Source of the DNA: Paenibacillus sp. W2I17
Lineage (GTDB): Bacteria > Bacillota > Bacilli > Paenibacillales > Paenibacillaceae
Assembly (NCBI RefSeq): GCF_030815985.1
Contig: NZ_JAUSXM010000001.1
Span: forward strand, 682,001 to 746,000
DNA: 64,000 nt
Direction of reading: 5' to 3'
The notes below the pieces were generated by a model, which was given only the letters and a program-made list of their open reading frames with translations, ran no database searches and was not told where the DNA came from. Shown piece after piece: positions 1 to 9,954 of the stretch (position 1 is the stretch's first letter; the number at the start of each line of letters is the position of its first letter). A program made the position numbers and the translations under genes.

Positions 1-523
1 ATGGGGCGCTCATGGAAGAAATGTTTATGACAGTGGCGGGAATATCGCGCTCTATCATATGTTTTGCAAAGATCTGAGTAGGTATGAGAGAACCGACAAA
101 ATTCAGATCCATCACCTGACGAAATCCCTCTACACTTACATCGAAAAATGTAGTGACATCGCTCTTTTCCAGATCTTCCAATCTGAAAATTTCCTTCGTG
201 GTGTTGGCACTGGCATTATTGCCACCGGCGCCATTAATAAGAATGTCGCATGGTCCAAGCTGTTCCAGTACAGCATCTGCCGCAGCTTGCACACTATCGG
301 CCTGGGTTACGTCACAGGCAATAGCAATCGCTCTGCCACCGGCAGCTTCAATCGCAGCTACAACTTCCTGCCCCTTGGACACAGTACGGTTCAGGATGGC
401 TACACTTGCACCGTGCCGAGCGAGTTCTTCCGCCATGGAGCGGCATAATACTCCAGCACCTCCGGTGATTACAGCCGTTCTGCCTTTGAGACGAGATGAG
501 CGTTCATATTGGTGTTCACTCAT
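1..523 (-). CDS. SDR-family oxidoreductase, likely D-mannonate oxidoreductase (partial, C-terminus outside window)
   Basis: About 174 N-terminal residues are present and the reading frame runs off the left edge. The N-terminus carries the Rossmann nucleotide-binding segment TGGAGVL (about residues 20-26), followed by CDVTQAD (near 70) and NGAGG (near 97), which are typical of classical short-chain dehydrogenases. The catalytic Ser region (NISSMSAP) lies at the window edge; the Tyr-x3-Lys is not visible. The ATG at 521-523 overlaps the stop of the mannonate dehydratase gene (ATGA), so the two are translationally coupled. In Bacillus-type hexuronate pathways an SDR (UxuB/YjmF type) converts fructuronate and mannonate, so this neighbour role is a strong inference, not proven by sequence. 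The start is fixed by the ATGA overlap. Confidence 0.85.
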   Translation of the reverse strand, partial: MSEHQYERSSRLKGRTAVITGGAGVLCRSMAEELARHGASVAILNRTVSKGQEVVAAIEAAGGRAIAIACDVTQADSVQAAADAVLEQLGPCDILINGAGGNNASANTTKEIFRLEDLEKSDVTTFFDVSVEGFRQVMDLNFVGSLIPTQIFAKHMIERDIPATVINISSMSAP

Positions 524-1587
524 GCTTTTGCCCTCCTTTGCAGGGAATCCCAGACGCCCCAGAGATACATGATCCCCAAAGCCCGGTCATAGAGTCCATA
601 ACCAGGTCGGCACTGTTCTCCCCAGAGGTGACGACCGTGGTCGGGTCTTGCATAACCTTCATAACCGATATCGTGATAAGCCTCAACAACCCCTGCAATA
701 TCAACACTGCCATCCTGACTGCGATGTGAGGTTTCGATAAAGTCGCCGTTTTCGTAGATTTTGACATTACGAATGTGGGCAAATGGAATCCGATCCTTGA
801 ACTCGTGTATCATCCCGATGATGTCATTATCAGCATTCGCTCCCAAAGAGCCACTGCATAGTGTCACGCTATTGTAAGGGCTATCATAAAGGTTCAGATA
901 TTTCCGAACATTCTCCTGACTTGTAATAATCTTTGGTAATCCAAAGATTGGCCATGGCGGGTCATCCGGATGGATGGCCATTCGAATCCCCAGCCGTTCG
1001 GCTGTAGGCATAATCTCTTGTAGGAAATAACGTGCGTGCTCCCACATATGATCCTCGGTTACATCCTTGTAGGCTTCGAACAGACCTGTTAAATATTGCA
1101 ATCGCTCCGGTTCCCAACCTGGCATGGTGAGTGCGGAGTTTTCCGTAATGCGTCGAACGAGTTCTAGAGGTTCTATATCTGCGAGTTTACTGTGCTCATA
1201 GAAGAGGGCAGTTGAGCCATCCTCCATTTCCTTGTGCATATCCGTGCGAAGCCAGTCGAAGATTGGCATAAAGTTGTAACAGATGACCTTCACACCAACC
1301 TGGGCAAGTTTCTCCATCGTTTTAATGTAGTTTGCAATGTATTTATCTCTTGATGGCAGGCCCAACTTGATATCCTCATGGATGTTCACACTCTCAACGA
1401 CATCCAGATGTAACCCGGCCTTGTCTGCTGCCGCTTTGACCGCGAGTATTTTGTCCATGGGCCATTCCTCGCCAGCAGGAACATCGTGCAGTGCCCACAC
1501 AATACCTTCAACACCCGGAATCTGCCGGATATGATCCAGCGTTACCGTATCATTGCCTTCGCCGAACCAGCGAAAAACCATTTTCAT
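520..1587 (-). CDS. uxuA: D-mannonate dehydratase
   Basis: About 355 residues, the normal length for UxuA. The enzyme dehydrates D-mannonate to 2-keto-3-deoxygluconate in glucuronate catabolism, in the cytoplasm, using a divalent metal. Recognisable features are the N-terminal MVFRWFGEG, the [13 protein letters not shown] motif near residue 205, CSGSLG near 243 and HIRN near 270, which supply the metal-binding His/Cys/His residues in this family. I prefer the ATG at 1587, because the upstream GTG at 1596 overlaps the GAGGTG ribosome-binding site. The gene follows the GntR regulator by about 40 bp and overlaps the downstream SDR by 4 bp, forming one operon. Glucuronate released by the nearby GH67 enzyme is a plausible source of substrate. 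Confidence 0.95.
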   Translation of the reverse strand: MKMVFRWFGEGNDTVTLDHIRQIPGVEGIVWALHDVPAGEEWPMDKILAVKAAADKAGLHLDVVESVNIHEDIKLGLPSRDKYIANYIKTMEKLAQVGVKVICYNFMPIFDWLRTDMHKEMEDGSTALFYEHSKLADIEPLELVRRITENSALTMPGWEPERLQYLTGLFEAYKDVTEDHMWEHARYFLQEIMPTAERLGIRMAIHPDDPPWPIFGLPKIITSQENVRKYLNLYDSPYNSVTLCSGSLGANADNDIIGMIHEFKDRIPFAHIRNVKIYENGDFIETSHRSQDGSVDIAGVVEAYHDIGYEGYARPDHGRHLWGEQCRPGYGLYDRALGIMYLWGVWDSLQRRAKA

Positions 1588-1627
1588 CACGTTCACCTCA
1601 TCATGAATAGTAGGAAGAAAAATTCAG

Positions 1628-2362
1628 TCATTGAAAATAGGACGGATATGTATCCTGCAGGACAGCCAAATCGGTGACAGTTAAATGCAAGTGTTCCTGC
1701 ATCAGTCGCTCTGCTGTGTCGGCATCATGCTGCTGAATGGCCATGACCATGGATCTATGCTGTTCAATCAGGTGATCCCACTGATGGTCCGAGGACAGGC
1801 GTAACATGCGACTTCGATTCAAATGTACATTCATCTGCTGGATAACAGTCCAGGTGTTGCTTTTGTTGCAGCCTGCAAAAAGAGTGCTATGGAATTCCTC
1901 ATCCAATTGGAACATTCGTTCATCATCCGGTTTGACCCTGCATTCCTGTTGCCACGCAAGGTTCTGTTCAAGAGCTACCATCTGTTCGTTCGGAAAGCTC
2001 TCGCAGGCGAGCCTGATTACGGCTCGTTCGAGCTGTTCACGCATGAACCGTGCTTCCTCAACGAGATCGACCTGAATCAGAGAGACGTATGTGCCACGCT
2101 GTGGATACACTTCCAGCAGACCTTCCTGAGCAAGCCTTACAAAACTTTCTCGAACAGGTGTCCGGCTTACCTGGAACTCCAGCGAAATTTCCTTCTCAGA
2201 AATAGCTGTTCCCGGAGGCATTTTCAGACTCAAAATGAGTTGTTTCAGCGTGAAGTAAACGACATCTCGCGTTGAGTAAGATTGCTTATTATTCATGGAA
2301 GACATATTGCTCGCAACAGGCAACAAACCGGCTTTGGATGATAACTTTGGGGTATATTCCAC
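1628..2362 (-). CDS. GntR-family (FCD-type) transcriptional regulator of the uxu operon
   Basis: 244 residues. The N-terminal winged helix-turn-helix spans about residues 32-100 (EKEISLEFQVSRTPVRES is the recognition region), followed by an all-helical FCD ligand-binding domain with acidic and histidine residues (DEEFH near 155, HRSM near 203) as expected for metal-assisted acid binding. It is the first gene of the minus-strand uxu operon, so it is likely autoregulated. A perfect palindrome (2383-2410) lies just upstream of the start. The start is a GTG at 2362, preceded by AAGGAG at good spacing. By context it probably responds to a uronate intermediate, as UxuR/ExuR-type proteins do; the exact ligand cannot be read from sequence. 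Confidence 0.85.
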   Translation of the reverse strand: MEYTPKLSSKAGLLPVASNMSSMNNKQSYSTRDVVYFTLKQLILSLKMPPGTAISEKEISLEFQVSRTPVRESFVRLAQEGLLEVYPQRGTYVSLIQVDLVEEARFMREQLERAVIRLACESFPNEQMVALEQNLAWQQECRVKPDDERMFQLDEEFHSTLFAGCNKSNTWTVIQQMNVHLNRSRMLRLSSDHQWDHLIEQHRSMVMAIQQHDADTAERLMQEHLHLTVTDLAVLQDTYPSYFQ

Positions 2363-2382
2363 AACTTCAACTCCTTCAATGA

Positions 2383-2410
2383 CATACTACCATACTTGTA
2401 TGGTAGTATG
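2383..2410. promoter_or_regulatory. Perfect 28-bp palindrome, probable GntR operator of the uxu operon
   Basis: Two perfect 13-bp arms (CATACTACCATAC and GTATGGTAGTATG) flank a TT centre. The element lies 21 bp upstream of the GTG start of the GntR gene. FCD-type GntR regulators bind short palindromes of the TNGTNNNACNA kind near their own promoters, and an inner part of this element (CTTGTATGG) fits loosely. Position and symmetry make it the likely operator. Confidence 0.7.
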
Positions 2411-2422
2411 GAAGCGCTTTAT
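2409..2422. promoter_or_regulatory. Possible cre (CcpA) site next to the uxu operator
   Basis: TGGAAGCGCTTTAT contains the cre core AAGCGCTT and abuts the right arm of the palindrome. It mismatches the usual cre consensus at three outer positions. Carbon catabolite repression of a uronate operon would be expected in Firmicutes. The call is by motif and context only. Confidence 0.4.
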
Positions 2423-2493
2423 CGGTTTTGTTTTAAATTTAGTTGATGGTTCACTTGCAGTTCAAGTGATTAAAGAGTACAATTCAGTTATTA

Positions 2494-2514
2494 GGTTCGA
2501 ATGTTTAAACGAAC
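2494..2514. promoter_or_regulatory. ArsR-type operator candidate, copy 1
   Basis: GGTTCGAATGTTTAAACG followed by AAC forms a partial inverted repeat (GTTCG / CGAAC) 62 bp upstream of the ArsR gene. The same sequence framework, GGTTCG-N-A-N-GTTTAAACG, recurs at 2919-2937 upstream of the aldehyde dehydrogenase. Two copies bracketing the regulator gene suggest that it controls both itself and the dehydrogenase. Confidence 0.55.
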
Positions 2515-2576
2515 AGACTCAAACAGAGAAAATGTACGTAGAAATAATGAAGAAGAAATAGTATAGAGGTGAAACT

Positions 2577-2879
2577 ATGGGACAAAAAGCAATTAGCGTT
2601 TTTCAAACCTGTATTCCGTTATTTCAGGTGTTAAGTGACAACCATCGTCAATCTATTTTGCTGACACTTACCGAGAAGGGCAGAATGACGGTGAATGAAA
2701 TTACCGAACAATCCAGCCTATCCCGGCCAGCCATATCTCATCATCTCAAGCTGTTGTTAGAGAAGGGGCTTATATCTGTGGAGCAGAAGGGCACACAGCG
2801 CTATTATTCGGCTTCATTGAATGCATCAGTGGAACTGCTGAAGGAACTGGTAGCTGCTTTGGAAGAAGAGTGTTTGTAG
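2577..2879 (+). CDS. ArsR/SmtB-family helix-turn-helix regulator
   Basis: 100 residues, the usual length for a compact ArsR-type winged-helix protein. The HTH covers about residues 40-75, with SSLSRPAISHHLKLL as the recognition segment, followed by the beta-hairpin wing (GLISVEQKGTQRYYS). The canonical metal motif ELCVCDL is absent, so this is probably not a metal sensor of the classical kind. The ATG at 2577 is preceded by GAGGTG. The next gene, an aldehyde dehydrogenase, starts about 90 bp downstream and has a copy of the putative operator in between. Likely a local repressor; the inducer is unknown. Confidence 0.85.
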   Translation: MGQKAISVFQTCIPLFQVLSDNHRQSILLTLTEKGRMTVNEITEQSSLSRPAISHHLKLLLEKGLISVEQKGTQRYYSASLNASVELLKELVAALEEECL

Positions 2880-2918
2880 ATTAATAGTGATAAAACATGC
2901 TTTTGCATGTGCCTTATA

Positions 2919-2937
2919 GGTTCGTAAGTTTAAACGC
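2919..2937. promoter_or_regulatory. ArsR-type operator candidate, copy 2
   Basis: GGTTCGTAAGTTTAAACGC matches copy 1 at 16 of its first 18 positions (GGTTCG-N-A-N-GTTTAAACG). It lies 33 bp upstream of the aldehyde dehydrogenase start and just after a small hairpin (ACATGC / GCATGT, about 2895-2910). Confidence 0.5.
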
Positions 2938-2969
2938 TTGATCAATAATGAGTAGAGGAGTATGTATAT

Positions 2970-4373
2970 ATGACAACGACTATACAGGAAGTAACCAGTC
3001 AGGAAGTTGAACAGATTTTGGAGCAGCAACGACAGTTCTTTAGTTCCGGGGCCACAAGATCGGCAGAAGCTCGAATTGCACGTCTGACCCAACTGAAGCA
3101 GGCCATTCAAAAGTACGAATCCAGACTGACAGAAGCTCTCTATAAGGATTTGGGCAAAAGTGAGTTCGAATCCTACACAACCGAGATCGGATTTATGATG
3201 GATAGCATCACACACACCATTCGTAAAGTGAATAAATGGGTGAAACCCGTTAAAGTGAAAACGCAAATGGCACTCCTTGGTTCGAGAAGTTATATCATAC
3301 CCGAACCCTACGGGGCGGTTCTGATTATCGGACCGTTTAATTATCCTTTTCAACTCTTAATCGAACCATTGGTAGGTGCTATTGCAGCAGGTAACACAGC
3401 CGTGCTCAAAGCGTCAGAGAATACACCTGCGGTGTCCGCTGTTGTACGTGAAATGATTGCGAGTGTGTTCGAACCGGCATACGTACAAGTGCTCGATGGT
3501 GCAAAAGATACAACAACAGCGCTGATTAACGCGCCATTCGACTATATCTTTTTTACAGGCAGTGTACCGGTAGGCAAGATTGTGATGGAGGCAGCTGCCA
3601 AAAATCTCGTTCCCGTTACGTTAGAACTTGGAGGCAAGAGCCCTGTCATCGTGGATGAACAGGCGGATATCAAAGTAGCAGCTGAGCGCATTATATGGGG
3701 CAAACTGCTCAATACAGGACAGACCTGTATCGCACCCGATTATTTACTTGTGCATGAGCGCGTGAAGGAACCGTTAATTACAGAGATGAAGGCAGCAATC
3801 GTGTCTTTCTTTGGTTCGGATATCCAGCACAACAAGGACTATGGGCGAATCGTGAACAAGGGACATTTTAAACGTCTGACGACTTTGATTGAGCGGGATC
3901 AGGCCAAAGTGATATATGGGGGAGCTTCGGATGAGGAAGATCGCTTCATTGAACCTACACTGATTGATGCGGAGTCCTGGGATGCAGCAACGATGGAAGA
4001 TGAGATTTTTGGACCGATTCTGCCGATCATTAGCTATCGTAACTTGGATGAAGCCATTGTAGAAATCGTCAAGCGGCCGAAACCACTCGCTTTGTATCTG
4101 TTTACTTCCGACACCCAGATTCAGGACAAAGTGCTGCGCGAAGTTTCTTTTGGAGGCGGCTGCATTAACGATACGATCACGCATGTTGCGAATCCGCGTC
4201 TGCCGTTTGGCGGTGTTGGTCATTCCGGTATTGGTTCGTATCATGGGCAATACAGCTTCGAAACCTTCTCTCATCTCAAAAGTGTACTGAAAAAAAGCAC
4301 CAAATTGAATCTGCCGATTCTATATCCACCGTATGATAACAAGCTGAAGCTGATTAAGCGTTTGTTGAAATAA
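2970..4373 (+). CDS. Class 3-type aldehyde dehydrogenase
   Basis: 467 residues, the length of the short class 3 group (B. subtilis YwdH/AldX and coniferyl aldehyde dehydrogenase relatives), which oxidise aldehydes to acids with NAD(P)+. The general-base Glu is in TLELGGKSP (about residue 220) and the catalytic Cys in GQTCIAPDY (about 252). The cofactor-binding FTGSVPVG segment is also present. The C-terminus (PYDNKLKLIKRLLK) is typical of this group. The start is the ATG after GAGGAG. It lies downstream of an ArsR regulator and shares an operator-like sequence with it, so induction by some aldehyde or related stress is plausible. The actual substrate cannot be assigned. Confidence 0.92.
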   Translation: MTTTIQEVTSQEVEQILEQQRQFFSSGATRSAEARIARLTQLKQAIQKYESRLTEALYKDLGKSEFESYTTEIGFMMDSITHTIRKVNKWVKPVKVKTQMALLGSRSYIIPEPYGAVLIIGPFNYPFQLLIEPLVGAIAAGNTAVLKASENTPAVSAVVREMIASVFEPAYVQVLDGAKDTTTALINAPFDYIFFTGSVPVGKIVMEAAAKNLVPVTLELGGKSPVIVDEQADIKVAAERIIWGKLLNTGQTCIAPDYLLVHERVKEPLITEMKAAIVSFFGSDIQHNKDYGRIVNKGHFKRLTTLIERDQAKVIYGGASDEEDRFIEPTLIDAESWDAATMEDEIFGPILPIISYRNLDEAIVEIVKRPKPLALYLFTSDTQIQDKVLREVSFGGGCINDTITHVANPRLPFGGVGHSGIGSYHGQYSFETFSHLKSVLKKSTKLNLPILYPPYDNKLKLIKRLLK

Positions 4374-4391
4374 AAAATAAGAAAGACAAAC

Positions 4392-4428
4392 AGCCTGCTA
4401 ATGGACCTTATTCCTGAGCAGGCTTTTC
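4392..4428. terminator. Hairpin between convergent genes
   Basis: Arms AGCCTGCT (4392-4399) and AGCAGGCT (4417-4424) are followed by TTTT. The hairpin sits between the aldehyde dehydrogenase (plus) and the AraC regulator (minus, stop at 4408), so it overlaps the end of the latter. The 17-nt loop is long, so efficiency is uncertain. Confidence 0.5.
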
Positions 4429-5319
4429 CTGTCGGTAACGGGAGGGTGACATGCCGGACCAGCGCTTGAATTGACGACTGAAATGGGCAATATCCTTATA
4501 ACCAAGCATGACAGCAATATTTTGAACGGACAGCTTCGGGTTGCCCAGAAGAAGCTTCGCTTCATGCAAAACCAACTGGGACAATACAGCACGAGGAGAC
4601 TGACCGAACACCTCCTTGAACACGCGATTACAGTGAGAAGAACTGATGCCCAGCTCTGCTGCAATATCATCAATGCCATAGTGACCGTTGGACTCGTGTC
4701 CCTGTTTGAATTGCTGACTCATCAGGCCTTGCAATCGATTACGAATCTGGTGGGCGAGTTCGATCTTTTCGTGTCCGTCGGTAAACCATTGCGCTGCCTC
4801 TTGCGAGACCGCCTCCCACAGATGGCCAAATAGTTCAAATACCGCAGATTGCAGCTGCATACGCTGAACCATCGTATTTGCTGTTTCATCATCCGCAGAT
4901 GACATCAATTTGCGCAAAACAGGCTCAATCTGCTGTGTAACTGGACTATCCGCACTGAATCGTACTTGTTTGATACGTGCAAGCAACGATAGGAACAACT
5001 GATCATCAATGTCAAAATGCATGCAAAAATACGTGAATCCCTTGCCGTTATGGCTCTGGCTGGAATGAATGCTTCCCGGAGGAATCAGGAGCAGTTCGCC
5101 AGCCTTTTGAATATATAAGGTACCGTTCACCATCATGCGTTGCTCGCCTTCCGTGACATAATTCAATTCATATTGAGGGTGCTCATGCGCCGGATAATCC
5201 CAGTCCATACCCACACTTCGTAAATGAATGGCGAACAGATTGACCGTTGTTTGCACATCTGGATAAAAAACTTCATAGACACTTTCTCCCAAAGTAGGAG
5301 GCAAATACGTTGAAGACAT
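4408..5319 (-). CDS. AraC-family regulator, probable activator of the xylan operon
   Basis: 303 residues from the ATG at 5319, which follows AAGGGGGAT. An N-terminal cupin sensor domain (about 40-110, with HEHPQYELNYV and PPGSIHSS) is followed by a C-terminal double HTH (about 205-300; IDDIAAELGISSSHCNRVF and the conserved GYKDIAHFSRQFKRWSG). It is divergent from the GH52/GH67 operon with a 220-bp intergenic region, the common arrangement for AraC activators of sugar-use genes. It probably senses xylose or a xylo-oligosaccharide; this is inference from the neighbours. Confidence 0.9.
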   Translation of the reverse strand: MSSTYLPPTLGESVYEVFYPDVQTTVNLFAIHLRSVGMDWDYPAHEHPQYELNYVTEGEQRMMVNGTLYIQKAGELLLIPPGSIHSSQSHNGKGFTYFCMHFDIDDQLFLSLLARIKQVRFSADSPVTQQIEPVLRKLMSSADDETANTMVQRMQLQSAVFELFGHLWEAVSQEAAQWFTDGHEKIELAHQIRNRLQGLMSQQFKQGHESNGHYGIDDIAAELGISSSHCNRVFKEVFGQSPRAVLSQLVLHEAKLLLGNPKLSVQNIAVMLGYKDIAHFSRQFKRWSGMSPSRYRQEKPAQE

Positions 5320-5396
5320 GGAAGATCCCCCTTCATAGAGGTTGTTCAAAAAAATGTGATTTTGATTACGCACGTATATAAAATGGAATGGTTTTG

Positions 5397-5410
5397 TGTA
5401 ACCGCTTTAA
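5397..5410. promoter_or_regulatory. Probable cre (CcpA) site for the xylan operon
   Basis: TGTAACCGCTTTAA matches the Bacillus cre consensus TGWNANCGNTNNCA at all but one defined position. It lies in the divergent region between the AraC gene and the GH52 gene, 130 bp upstream of the latter. Carbon catabolite repression is the expected control for xylan-degrading genes. Confidence 0.5.
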
Positions 5411-5539
5411 TCCATTATAGTCTATCAGCTTGATTTGGGTAAATATCCGATTGATTTGATCATGGTCTGAGGTGGAACCACGTGTTAGGATGGGGCTAAT
5501 GAAAACGTATGCATTCCATTCTGAGAGGGGTTATGATTC

Positions 5540-7729
5540 ATGAGCACATTCAAATCCATCTTTTATAATGCCCATCACGCACCGATTGGTGCTTTTGCGA
5601 GTTTTACACTGGGTTACAAAGGAGCCAAAGGAGGGCTGGGTCTTGAACTCGGCAAGCCGGCAGACCAGAACATATATATTGGATTACAATCTCGCGATGG
5701 CGAAAATTATCAGGCGCTTCCTTTTTATGAAGCTTCCGAGGATGAGAGCAGCCGCTATGATGTAGAGAAGTTGGAGAATGGGGACACGGCGTCGACAAAC
5801 GCGACCAAAGCTCCACAACCTCTTATTACGGCTTTTCGCGATGAAGATATTACACGTGAATTTACCTCAGGTACGGATACGTGGACTGCTGGAGATCTGA
5901 CGTTCCGTATCTACTCGCCTGTACGTCCAGTACCTGATCCAACGAATGGGGATCGTGAAGAATTAATGGATGCACTCGTACCTGCCGTATTGGTTGAGAT
6001 GACGATTGACAATACGGAAGGTCAACAATCCCGCAAAGCCTACTTTGGTTATCAGGGCAATGATCCGTACTCTGCGATGCGTCTGATTGGGGGACCGGAA
6101 GGTGGCTCCATCACAGGTGTGGGACAAGGTCGACTTACAGCAATTATGTCTGCAGATGACGGAGTGTGGCCCGCCCGCGGATTTACGCTGGAGAAACTGT
6201 TGCAGGAGAAACATCGGGAGAATCTGGCTTTTGGACTTGGCTCAACCGCTGCACTACTGATGGAGGTTCCGGCTGGAGAGAAACGTACGTATCAATTCGC
6301 AGTATGTTTCTATCGCGGGGGCATTGTGACGACAGGAATGGACACAACGTATTGGTATACGCGGTACTTCTCCGATATTCAGGCAGCAGGAGAGTATGCA
6401 CTACAACGCTTTAGTGAGTTGACTGCATCCTGTGGAGAGGTTGAACAGCGCCTTGGATCGGCTGCTTTGACCGAAGATCAATCATTCATGCTTGCTCATT
6501 CCATTCACAGCTATTATGCCAGTACTCAACTGCTGGATGCCGATGGTGAGCCACTCTGGGTGGTGAACGAAGGGGAGTATCGGATGATGAACACACTTGA
6601 TCTGACGGCTGATCAGTTGTACTTCGAGCTTGCCTTGAATCCATGGACGGTTCGTAATGAGCTGGAGTGGTTTGTGAAACGATACAGTTATACGGATCAG
6701 GTTCGTTTCCCGGGGGAAGAGAAGTTATATCCGGGCGGAATTACCTTTACCCATGATATGGGTGTTGCCAATGTGTTCTCACGCCCTGGACACTCGGCAT
6801 ATGAGCTGGTTGGCATTGACGACTGTTTCTCACAGATGAGCCACGAGGAGCTGGTGAACTGGCTCTGCTGCGCGACAGTATACATTGAACAGACACAGGA
6901 TCAAGCTTTTGCGAAAAACATGTTGCCTGTTATCCAAGATTGCTTCGAAAGCATGCTTAATCGTGACCATCCCGACGCTGAGCAGCGTAACGGTCTGATG
7001 GGTCTTGATAGTAGCCGTACCCAAGGTGGAGCGGAGATTACAACTTACGACAGCCTGGATGTGTCACTTGGTCAGTCTCGCAATAATATCTATCTGGCGG
7101 GTAAATGTTGGGCGGTCTATGTTGCATTGGAGAAGCTGTTCGCAACTGAGAAGTTGGCCGATCTGTCCCATCAAGCTGGGCTTCAAGCGGATCACTGCGC
7201 TGCCAGTATTGCTGCACAGTTGACTGATGGCGGCTACATTCCAGCTGTTATTGCAGAAAATAATGATTCTCGAATCATTCCGGCGATTGAAGGTTTGGTG
7301 TTCCCGTACTTTACAGGCTGTGAAGCAGCACTGGATGTCAATGGTCGTTTTGGACCTTATCTGAAAGCACTCCAAACTCATCTGAAAACGGTTCTTGTAC
7401 CGGGAACATGTCTGTTCGAAGATGGAGGCTGGAAACTGTCCTCAACAAGCAATAATTCGTGGCTGAGCAAAATCTATTTGTCACAGTTTATCGCTAGAGA
7501 GCTGCTGGGTGTGGAATGGAACGAGACAGGCAAGGCAGCAGACGCGGCTCATGTCAACTGGCTGCTGCATCCGGAGGAATCCTACTGGTGCTGGAGTGAC
7601 CAGATCCTGTCTGGTGTGGCGGTTGGCAGCAAGTACTATCCGCGTGGTGTAACGTCGATTCTATGGCTACTCGAAGGAAAAGGGAATCACCTTGGGCAGA
7701 TCTATGCCAGCAAGGAGGCGGTACAATGA
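5540..7729 (+). CDS. GH52 beta-xylosidase
   Basis: 729 residues, close to the roughly 700 of known GH52 enzymes. It matches the Geobacillus stearothermophilus XynB2 family throughout, from the N-terminal [18 protein letters not shown] to [14 protein letters not shown] near the end. The catalytic nucleophile Glu lies in [11 protein letters not shown] (about residue 345) and the general acid Asp in [10 protein letters not shown] (about 502). No signal peptide, so it acts in the cytoplasm on imported xylo-oligosaccharides, cutting xylose from the non-reducing end with retention. The ATG follows AGAGGGG at slightly long spacing. The stop overlaps the start of the GH67 gene by 4 bp. It is controlled by an AraC gene and a cre-like site upstream. 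Confidence 0.96.
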   Translation: MSTFKSIFYNAHHAPIGAFASFTLGYKGAKGGLGLELGKPADQNIYIGLQSRDGENYQALPFYEASEDESSRYDVEKLENGDTASTNATKAPQPLITAFRDEDITREFTSGTDTWTAGDLTFRIYSPVRPVPDPTNGDREELMDALVPAVLVEMTIDNTEGQQSRKAYFGYQGNDPYSAMRLIGGPEGGSITGVGQGRLTAIMSADDGVWPARGFTLEKLLQEKHRENLAFGLGSTAALLMEVPAGEKRTYQFAVCFYRGGIVTTGMDTTYWYTRYFSDIQAAGEYALQRFSELTASCGEVEQRLGSAALTEDQSFMLAHSIHSYYASTQLLDADGEPLWVVNEGEYRMMNTLDLTADQLYFELALNPWTVRNELEWFVKRYSYTDQVRFPGEEKLYPGGITFTHDMGVANVFSRPGHSAYELVGIDDCFSQMSHEELVNWLCCATVYIEQTQDQAFAKNMLPVIQDCFESMLNRDHPDAEQRNGLMGLDSSRTQGGAEITTYDSLDVSLGQSRNNIYLAGKCWAVYVALEKLFATEKLADLSHQAGLQADHCAASIAAQLTDGGYIPAVIAENNDSRIIPAIEGLVFPYFTGCEAALDVNGRFGPYLKALQTHLKTVLVPGTCLFEDGGWKLSSTSNNSWLSKIYLSQFIARELLGVEWNETGKAADAAHVNWLLHPEESYWCWSDQILSGVAVGSKYYPRGVTSILWLLEGKGNHLGQIYASKEAVQ

Positions 7730-9873
7730 GCCAATCCGTCATTCAATCTGCCTTGTCAGGTCCACAGTATGATGCGTGGCTGGGGTATCACTCCGAATTG
7801 CCAGAAGCGAATGGACTTGTCCAAAAGACGGCCCCTACATGGAGCAAACTGATACTGGTGGAAGAGAACCATGGAGTGATCACAACAGCTCTGACCGAAC
7901 TTTCACGGGGACTGGAGAGGTTATATGGCGTGAAACCGTCGGTCAGTCATCTGGCTGATGCTCAGGAAAGTGAACGGGACAATCACGCTTCCGCTCCCGC
8001 AATACGAATCGGCACTTGGACAGGGAGCAATTCCGTGGCTGGGTTGTTCAGCGAGACAGAGCGTTCAACTGTACAAGGGGAAGGGTACATCATTCGTGAG
8101 AACGAGACCGAAGGTGTACTGGTCATTGGATCAGAGACCCCCCAAGGTGTGCTGTATGGTGCATTCCATCTGCTGCGAGAGCTGACAATGGATCAAGGAA
8201 GTGCACATGAGGCGGATGAAGCTGTGAATAAGTGGAGCTTCATTACAGAGCAGCCAACCAATGCGCTACGGATGATTAATCAGTGGGATAACGTGGACGG
8301 CAGCATTGAGCGTGGGTACGCAGGAGAATCCATTTTCTATGATAACGGGGAATTCACGCTGGACTTGGGACGCATCCGGGATTACGCACGTTTGCTCGCT
8401 TCCACGGGAATCAATGCTATATCGATCAACAACGTCAATGTACACCGCCGTGAGAGTCTGTTTCTGACAGAACGTTATCTTAGTGATGTGGCGAAGGTTG
8501 CCGCTGAATTCAGAGCGTATGGCATTCGATTGTTCCTGAGCGCCAACTACGCAAGTCCAATTGAGATTGGTGGTTTGCGTACGGCTGATCCGCTGGATGC
8601 GCAGGTACGGGAATGGTGGAACATTCAAACGGCCAAGGTGTACGCAGCGATTCCGGATTTTGGCGGTTACCTGATCAAGGCAGACTCCGAGAATCGTCCG
8701 GGACCATTCACGTATAACCGTGATCATGCCGATGGTGCGAACATGCTGGCTGAAGCCCTTCGGCCATTCGGTGGATTGGTCATCTGGCGTTGCTTTGTCT
8801 ATAACTGCAAGCAGGACTGGCGGGATCGTTCCACTGACCGTGCACGTGCAGCCTATGACCACTTTACGCCGCTGGACGGGCGTTTTGCCGACAATGTCAT
8901 TTTGCAGATCAAAAACGGGCCGATGGACTTTCAGGTGAGAGAGGCGGTATCCCCGCTGTTCGGTGCCATGGAAAATACAAATCAGGTGATTGAATTTCAG
9001 ATTACACAGGAGTATACGGGGCAACAACGTCATCTCTGTTATCTGGTTCCCCAGTGGAAAGAAGTATTGGACTTTGACACATACGCCAAAGGCGAAGGTT
9101 CAGAGATCAAGCGAATCGCGGACGGTTCTCTGTATAAACGACCATGCAGTGGCTTCGCCGCAGTATCCAATATTGGTGCAGATGCCTGTTGGACAGGACA
9201 TCCACTCGCGCAGGCGAATCTATATGGATACGGAAGACTTGCGTGGAATCCGGAGCTGACCGCGGAAGAGATTGCCGATGAGTGGGTGAGACTCACATTT
9301 GGACATGAAGACGAAGTTGTGCGGCAGGTTACGGGCATGCTTTTGACTTCACTAGATATCTATGAGAATTATACGGCGCCTCTCGGTGTGGGTTGGATGG
9401 TTAATCCGGAACATCACTATGGGCCGAATGTAGATGGATACGAGTATTCCAAATGGGGAACGTATCACTTTGCCGATTGTCATGGCATTGGTGTAGATCG
9501 AACCGTGAACAGCGGTACAGGATATACTTCACAGTATCACCCTGAGAATGCTGATCGTTATGAGTCCGTTGACACCTGTCCGGATGAGTTGATCTTATTT
9601 TTCCATCACGTGCCGTACACCCATGTTCTGCATTCGGGTAAAACGGTCATTCAGCATATTTATGATACACACTTTGAAGGTGTTGCGCAGGCAGAGGCGT
9701 TAGCCGAGACATGGAGAGGGCTGGAGGGTAAAATCGACCCGGTCATTTTCAGTAAAGTTGCTTCATTACAGGACAACCAGGCCGAACATGCGAAGGAATG
9801 GCGGGACATGATCAATACGTACTTCTATCGCAAGAGCGGCATTGCGGATGAACAAGGTCGAACTATCTATTGA
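7726..9873 (+). CDS. GH67 alpha-glucuronidase
   Basis: 715 residues from the ATG inside the ATGA overlap with the GH52 gene, preceded by AAGGAGG. The enzyme removes (4-O-methyl)glucuronic acid from the non-reducing end of aldouronic acids. The catalytic residues of the family are recognisable: general acid Glu in [10 protein letters not shown] (about 322), Asp in GPMDFQVRE (about 402) and Glu in QITQEYTG (about 429). There is no signal peptide, so it is intracellular. Its products fit both neighbours: xylo-oligosaccharides for GH52 and glucuronate for the uxu genes at the left end of the window. Confidence 0.96.
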   Translation: MSQSVIQSALSGPQYDAWLGYHSELPEANGLVQKTAPTWSKLILVEENHGVITTALTELSRGLERLYGVKPSVSHLADAQESERDNHASAPAIRIGTWTGSNSVAGLFSETERSTVQGEGYIIRENETEGVLVIGSETPQGVLYGAFHLLRELTMDQGSAHEADEAVNKWSFITEQPTNALRMINQWDNVDGSIERGYAGESIFYDNGEFTLDLGRIRDYARLLASTGINAISINNVNVHRRESLFLTERYLSDVAKVAAEFRAYGIRLFLSANYASPIEIGGLRTADPLDAQVREWWNIQTAKVYAAIPDFGGYLIKADSENRPGPFTYNRDHADGANMLAEALRPFGGLVIWRCFVYNCKQDWRDRSTDRARAAYDHFTPLDGRFADNVILQIKNGPMDFQVREAVSPLFGAMENTNQVIEFQITQEYTGQQRHLCYLVPQWKEVLDFDTYAKGEGSEIKRIADGSLYKRPCSGFAAVSNIGADACWTGHPLAQANLYGYGRLAWNPELTAEEIADEWVRLTFGHEDEVVRQVTGMLLTSLDIYENYTAPLGVGWMVNPEHHYGPNVDGYEYSKWGTYHFADCHGIGVDRTVNSGTGYTSQYHPENADRYESVDTCPDELILFFHHVPYTHVLHSGKTVIQHIYDTHFEGVAQAEALAETWRGLEGKIDPVIFSKVASLQDNQAEHAKEWRDMINTYFYRKSGIADEQGRTIY

Positions 9874-9954
9874 TTGGTGATGTGAAGAAAGAAGATACCT
9901 TGTTTTCTTTGATGTACAATAGACAGCATGGACATACATGAGGAGGAGAACCGT

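Noticed and set aside
59..572. Plus-strand open frames at the left edge
   Set aside because: They lie opposite the SDR gene, which has intact Rossmann motifs and a coupled start; the plus frames have no ribosome-binding site or family signal.
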